Positions 5,236-6,426 of a stretch of DNA of 6,426 bases are shown here, in pieces. Each line of letters starts with the position of its first letter. The stretch's first letter is position 1. Made by a program: the position numbers and the translations under genes. Origin of the DNA: an uncultured Opitutia bacterium (lineage in GTDB: Bacteria; Verrucomicrobiota; Verrucomicrobiia; Opitutales; UBA953); contig CAITUF010000013.1 in assembly GCA_903895475.1 (NCBI GenBank), positions 1-6,426 of the forward strand, in the 5' to 3' direction. Under the pieces are notes generated by a model. That model was not told the DNA's origin and searched no databases. It worked only from the letters and a program-made list of their open reading frames with translations.

Positions 5236-6426
5236 ATGCCAAAGAAAAAGAAGCCCGCTCCTAAGTCCGCTACCCGTCGACCGGTCAAGCCGGCTCCGAA
5301 GGCTAAGGTCCGCACCAAAATTTCTGTTAAGAAACCTGCGCCGCTGGCGTCGAGCGTTCCGGGCGTGCCTTCGGTCCCGGCTTTCCGCGAAGCGATTCTG
5401 CGCCACCTGAAAAGCACCTTTGCCCGGGATCCGATCACGGCGACCCGTAACGATTGGTGGTCGGCTACCTGTATGGCCGCCCGTGACTTGATGCTGGAGC
5501 GCTATATTGCGACGCAGTCAGTCCACGCGTCCAAGAACGTCCGTCGCGTTTATTACCTTTCCTTGGAGTATCTCATGGGTCGGGTGCTCTCCAATAACCT
5601 GGTCAACCTCGGCCTGCGCGAAGTCGCGGGGGCAGCCTTGAAGAGCCTCGGTCAGGACTTGGAGGCGGTGACGGAAGAAGAAGCGGACATGGGCCTCGGT
5701 AATGGTGGCTTGGGCCGTCTCGCCGCCTGTTTCTTGGATTCGCTGGCGACGATGGATATCCCGGCCATCGGTTACGGCATTCACTATGAATTTGGTCTAT
5801 TCCGCCAGACATTCGTGCAAGGTCGCCAAGTCGAGGTCGCGGACGCTTGGTTGGCGAATAACAACCCATGGCTCATCCGTCGCCCGAACTTCCGCGTCCG
5901 CGTCCCGCTCTACGGCCGTGTCCAACAAAACGTCGATGACCGTGGTAACCATCGCGCTGAACTCGTCGATACGCGCGACCTCGTCGGTGTGCCTTGGGAT
6001 ATCCCGATTGCCGGCTTCGCGGCGAGCAGCGTTAACTTCCTCCGCCTTTGGGAATCCAAGGCGACGACCGAGTTCGACTTTCGTGCCTTCGACCGTGGCG
6101 GCTATGTCGAGGCCGTCCGTGATCGCGATGCCAGTGAAACAATCTCCAAGGTCCTCTACCCGAACGACAGCACCGAAAGCGGCAAGGAGCTCCGGTTGGT
6201 GCAGCAGATCTTCTTTGTGTCGTGCTCGCTCCAGGACATCTTGCGTCGGCACCGCCGGCTGAACCCGGACTTCTCAAACCTGCCGGAGAAGGTTGCCGTC
6301 CAGCTCAACGATACCCACCCGTCTATTTCGGTCGCCGAGATGATGCGCCTGCTCATCGATGTGGAACGCTTGGGCTGGGATGAAGCTTGGTCCGTTTGTA
6401 CCCGCGTCTTCAGTTACACGAACCAC
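5236..6426 (+). CDS. glgP: Glycogen/starch/maltodextrin phosphorylase, N-terminal half, cut by window end
   Basis: Cytoplasmic glycosyltransferase family 35 enzyme that releases glucose-1-phosphate from alpha-1,4-glucans using phosphate and PLP. 397 codons are visible; full proteins are usually 800-860 residues. Family landmarks in order: RRVYYLSLEYLMGRVLSNNL (103-122), LGNGGLGRLAACFLDSLA (154-171), GYGIHYEFGLFRQ (179-191), NPWLIRRP (210-217), VLYPNDSTESGKELRL (306-321), FVSCSLQDILRRH (327-339), LNDTHPSISVAEMMRLL (357-373) and FSYTNH (392-397). The last codon equals the active-site His377 of rabbit muscle phosphorylase. The PLP lysine lies beyond the edge. Residues 1-47 are a Lys/Pro/Ala-rich tail with no acidic residue; the recognised fold starts near Phe50. 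ATG 5236 is the natural start, though GTG at codon 44 would remove nearly all of the tail. It follows aas by 53 bases in the same direction, with no obvious functional link. Confidence 0.95.
   Translation, partial: MPKKKKPAPKSATRRPVKPAPKAKVRTKISVKKPAPLASSVPGVPSVPAFREAILRHLKSTFARDPITATRNDWWSATCMAARDLMLERYIATQSVHASKNVRRVYYLSLEYLMGRVLSNNLVNLGLREVAGAALKSLGQDLEAVTEEEADMGLGNGGLGRLAACFLDSLATMDIPAIGYGIHYEFGLFRQTFVQGRQVEVADAWLANNNPWLIRRPNFRVRVPLYGRVQQNVDDRGNHRAELVDTRDLVGVPWDIPIAGFAASSVNFLRLWESKATTEFDFRAFDRGGYVEAVRDRDASETISKVLYPNDSTESGKELRLVQQIFFVSCSLQDILRRHRRLNPDFSNLPEKVAVQLNDTHPSISVAEMMRLLIDVERLGWDEAWSVCTRVFSYTNH

Noticed and set aside
5797..6252. Leftward 151-residue reading frame inside glgP
   Set aside because: The plus strand here encodes highly conserved phosphorylase motifs. 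The antisense frame follows from codon bias and has no recognisable domain or start signal.

Overview
The window is a chromosomal segment of about 58-60% G+C. It most resembles a Verrucomicrobiota genome, possibly from the Opitutales. That placement rests on the style of the proteins and on the lack of Shine-Dalgarno motifs, not on a marker gene, so it is moderate confidence. No rRNA, tRNA, CRISPR array, insertion sequence or phage gene is visible. The segment reads as core metabolism and transport.

Left part (1-2782, minus strand): three genes of a peptide-type ABC importer, transcribed right to left. They are a YejB-like permease (2782-1532), a YejE-like permease (1535-243) and the start of a secreted solute-binding protein (246 to beyond the left edge). 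Both junctions are ATGA overlaps, so the three are almost certainly one translationally coupled operon. The permeases match the E. coli YejB/YejE pair (oligopeptide and microcin C uptake) over their membrane parts. Each also carries an extra soluble segment of roughly 80-90 residues in its first periplasmic loop. No ATPase is visible; it may lie beyond the left edge.

Middle (2783-2875): a 93-base divergent intergenic region that must hold the promoters of the importer operon and of the rightward gene. It contains two short GGGGT/ACCC-type dyads, one of which spans the start codon of the rightward gene.

Right part (2876-6426, plus strand): a complete 768-residue fusion of a PlsC-type acyltransferase and an acyl-activating AMP-binding enzyme, like E. 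coli Aas (lysophospholipid re-acylation). After 53 bases comes the N-terminal half of glycogen phosphorylase (GlgP), cut by the right edge at the codon for its conserved active-site histidine. This GlgP has an unusual Lys/Pro/Ala-rich tail of about 47 residues in front of the normal start of the fold.

There is no clear sign of an undescribed multi-gene system. The items most worth a second look are the paired periplasmic inserts in the two permeases, the basic tail on GlgP, and the lack of usable Shine-Dalgarno sequences at all five starts.
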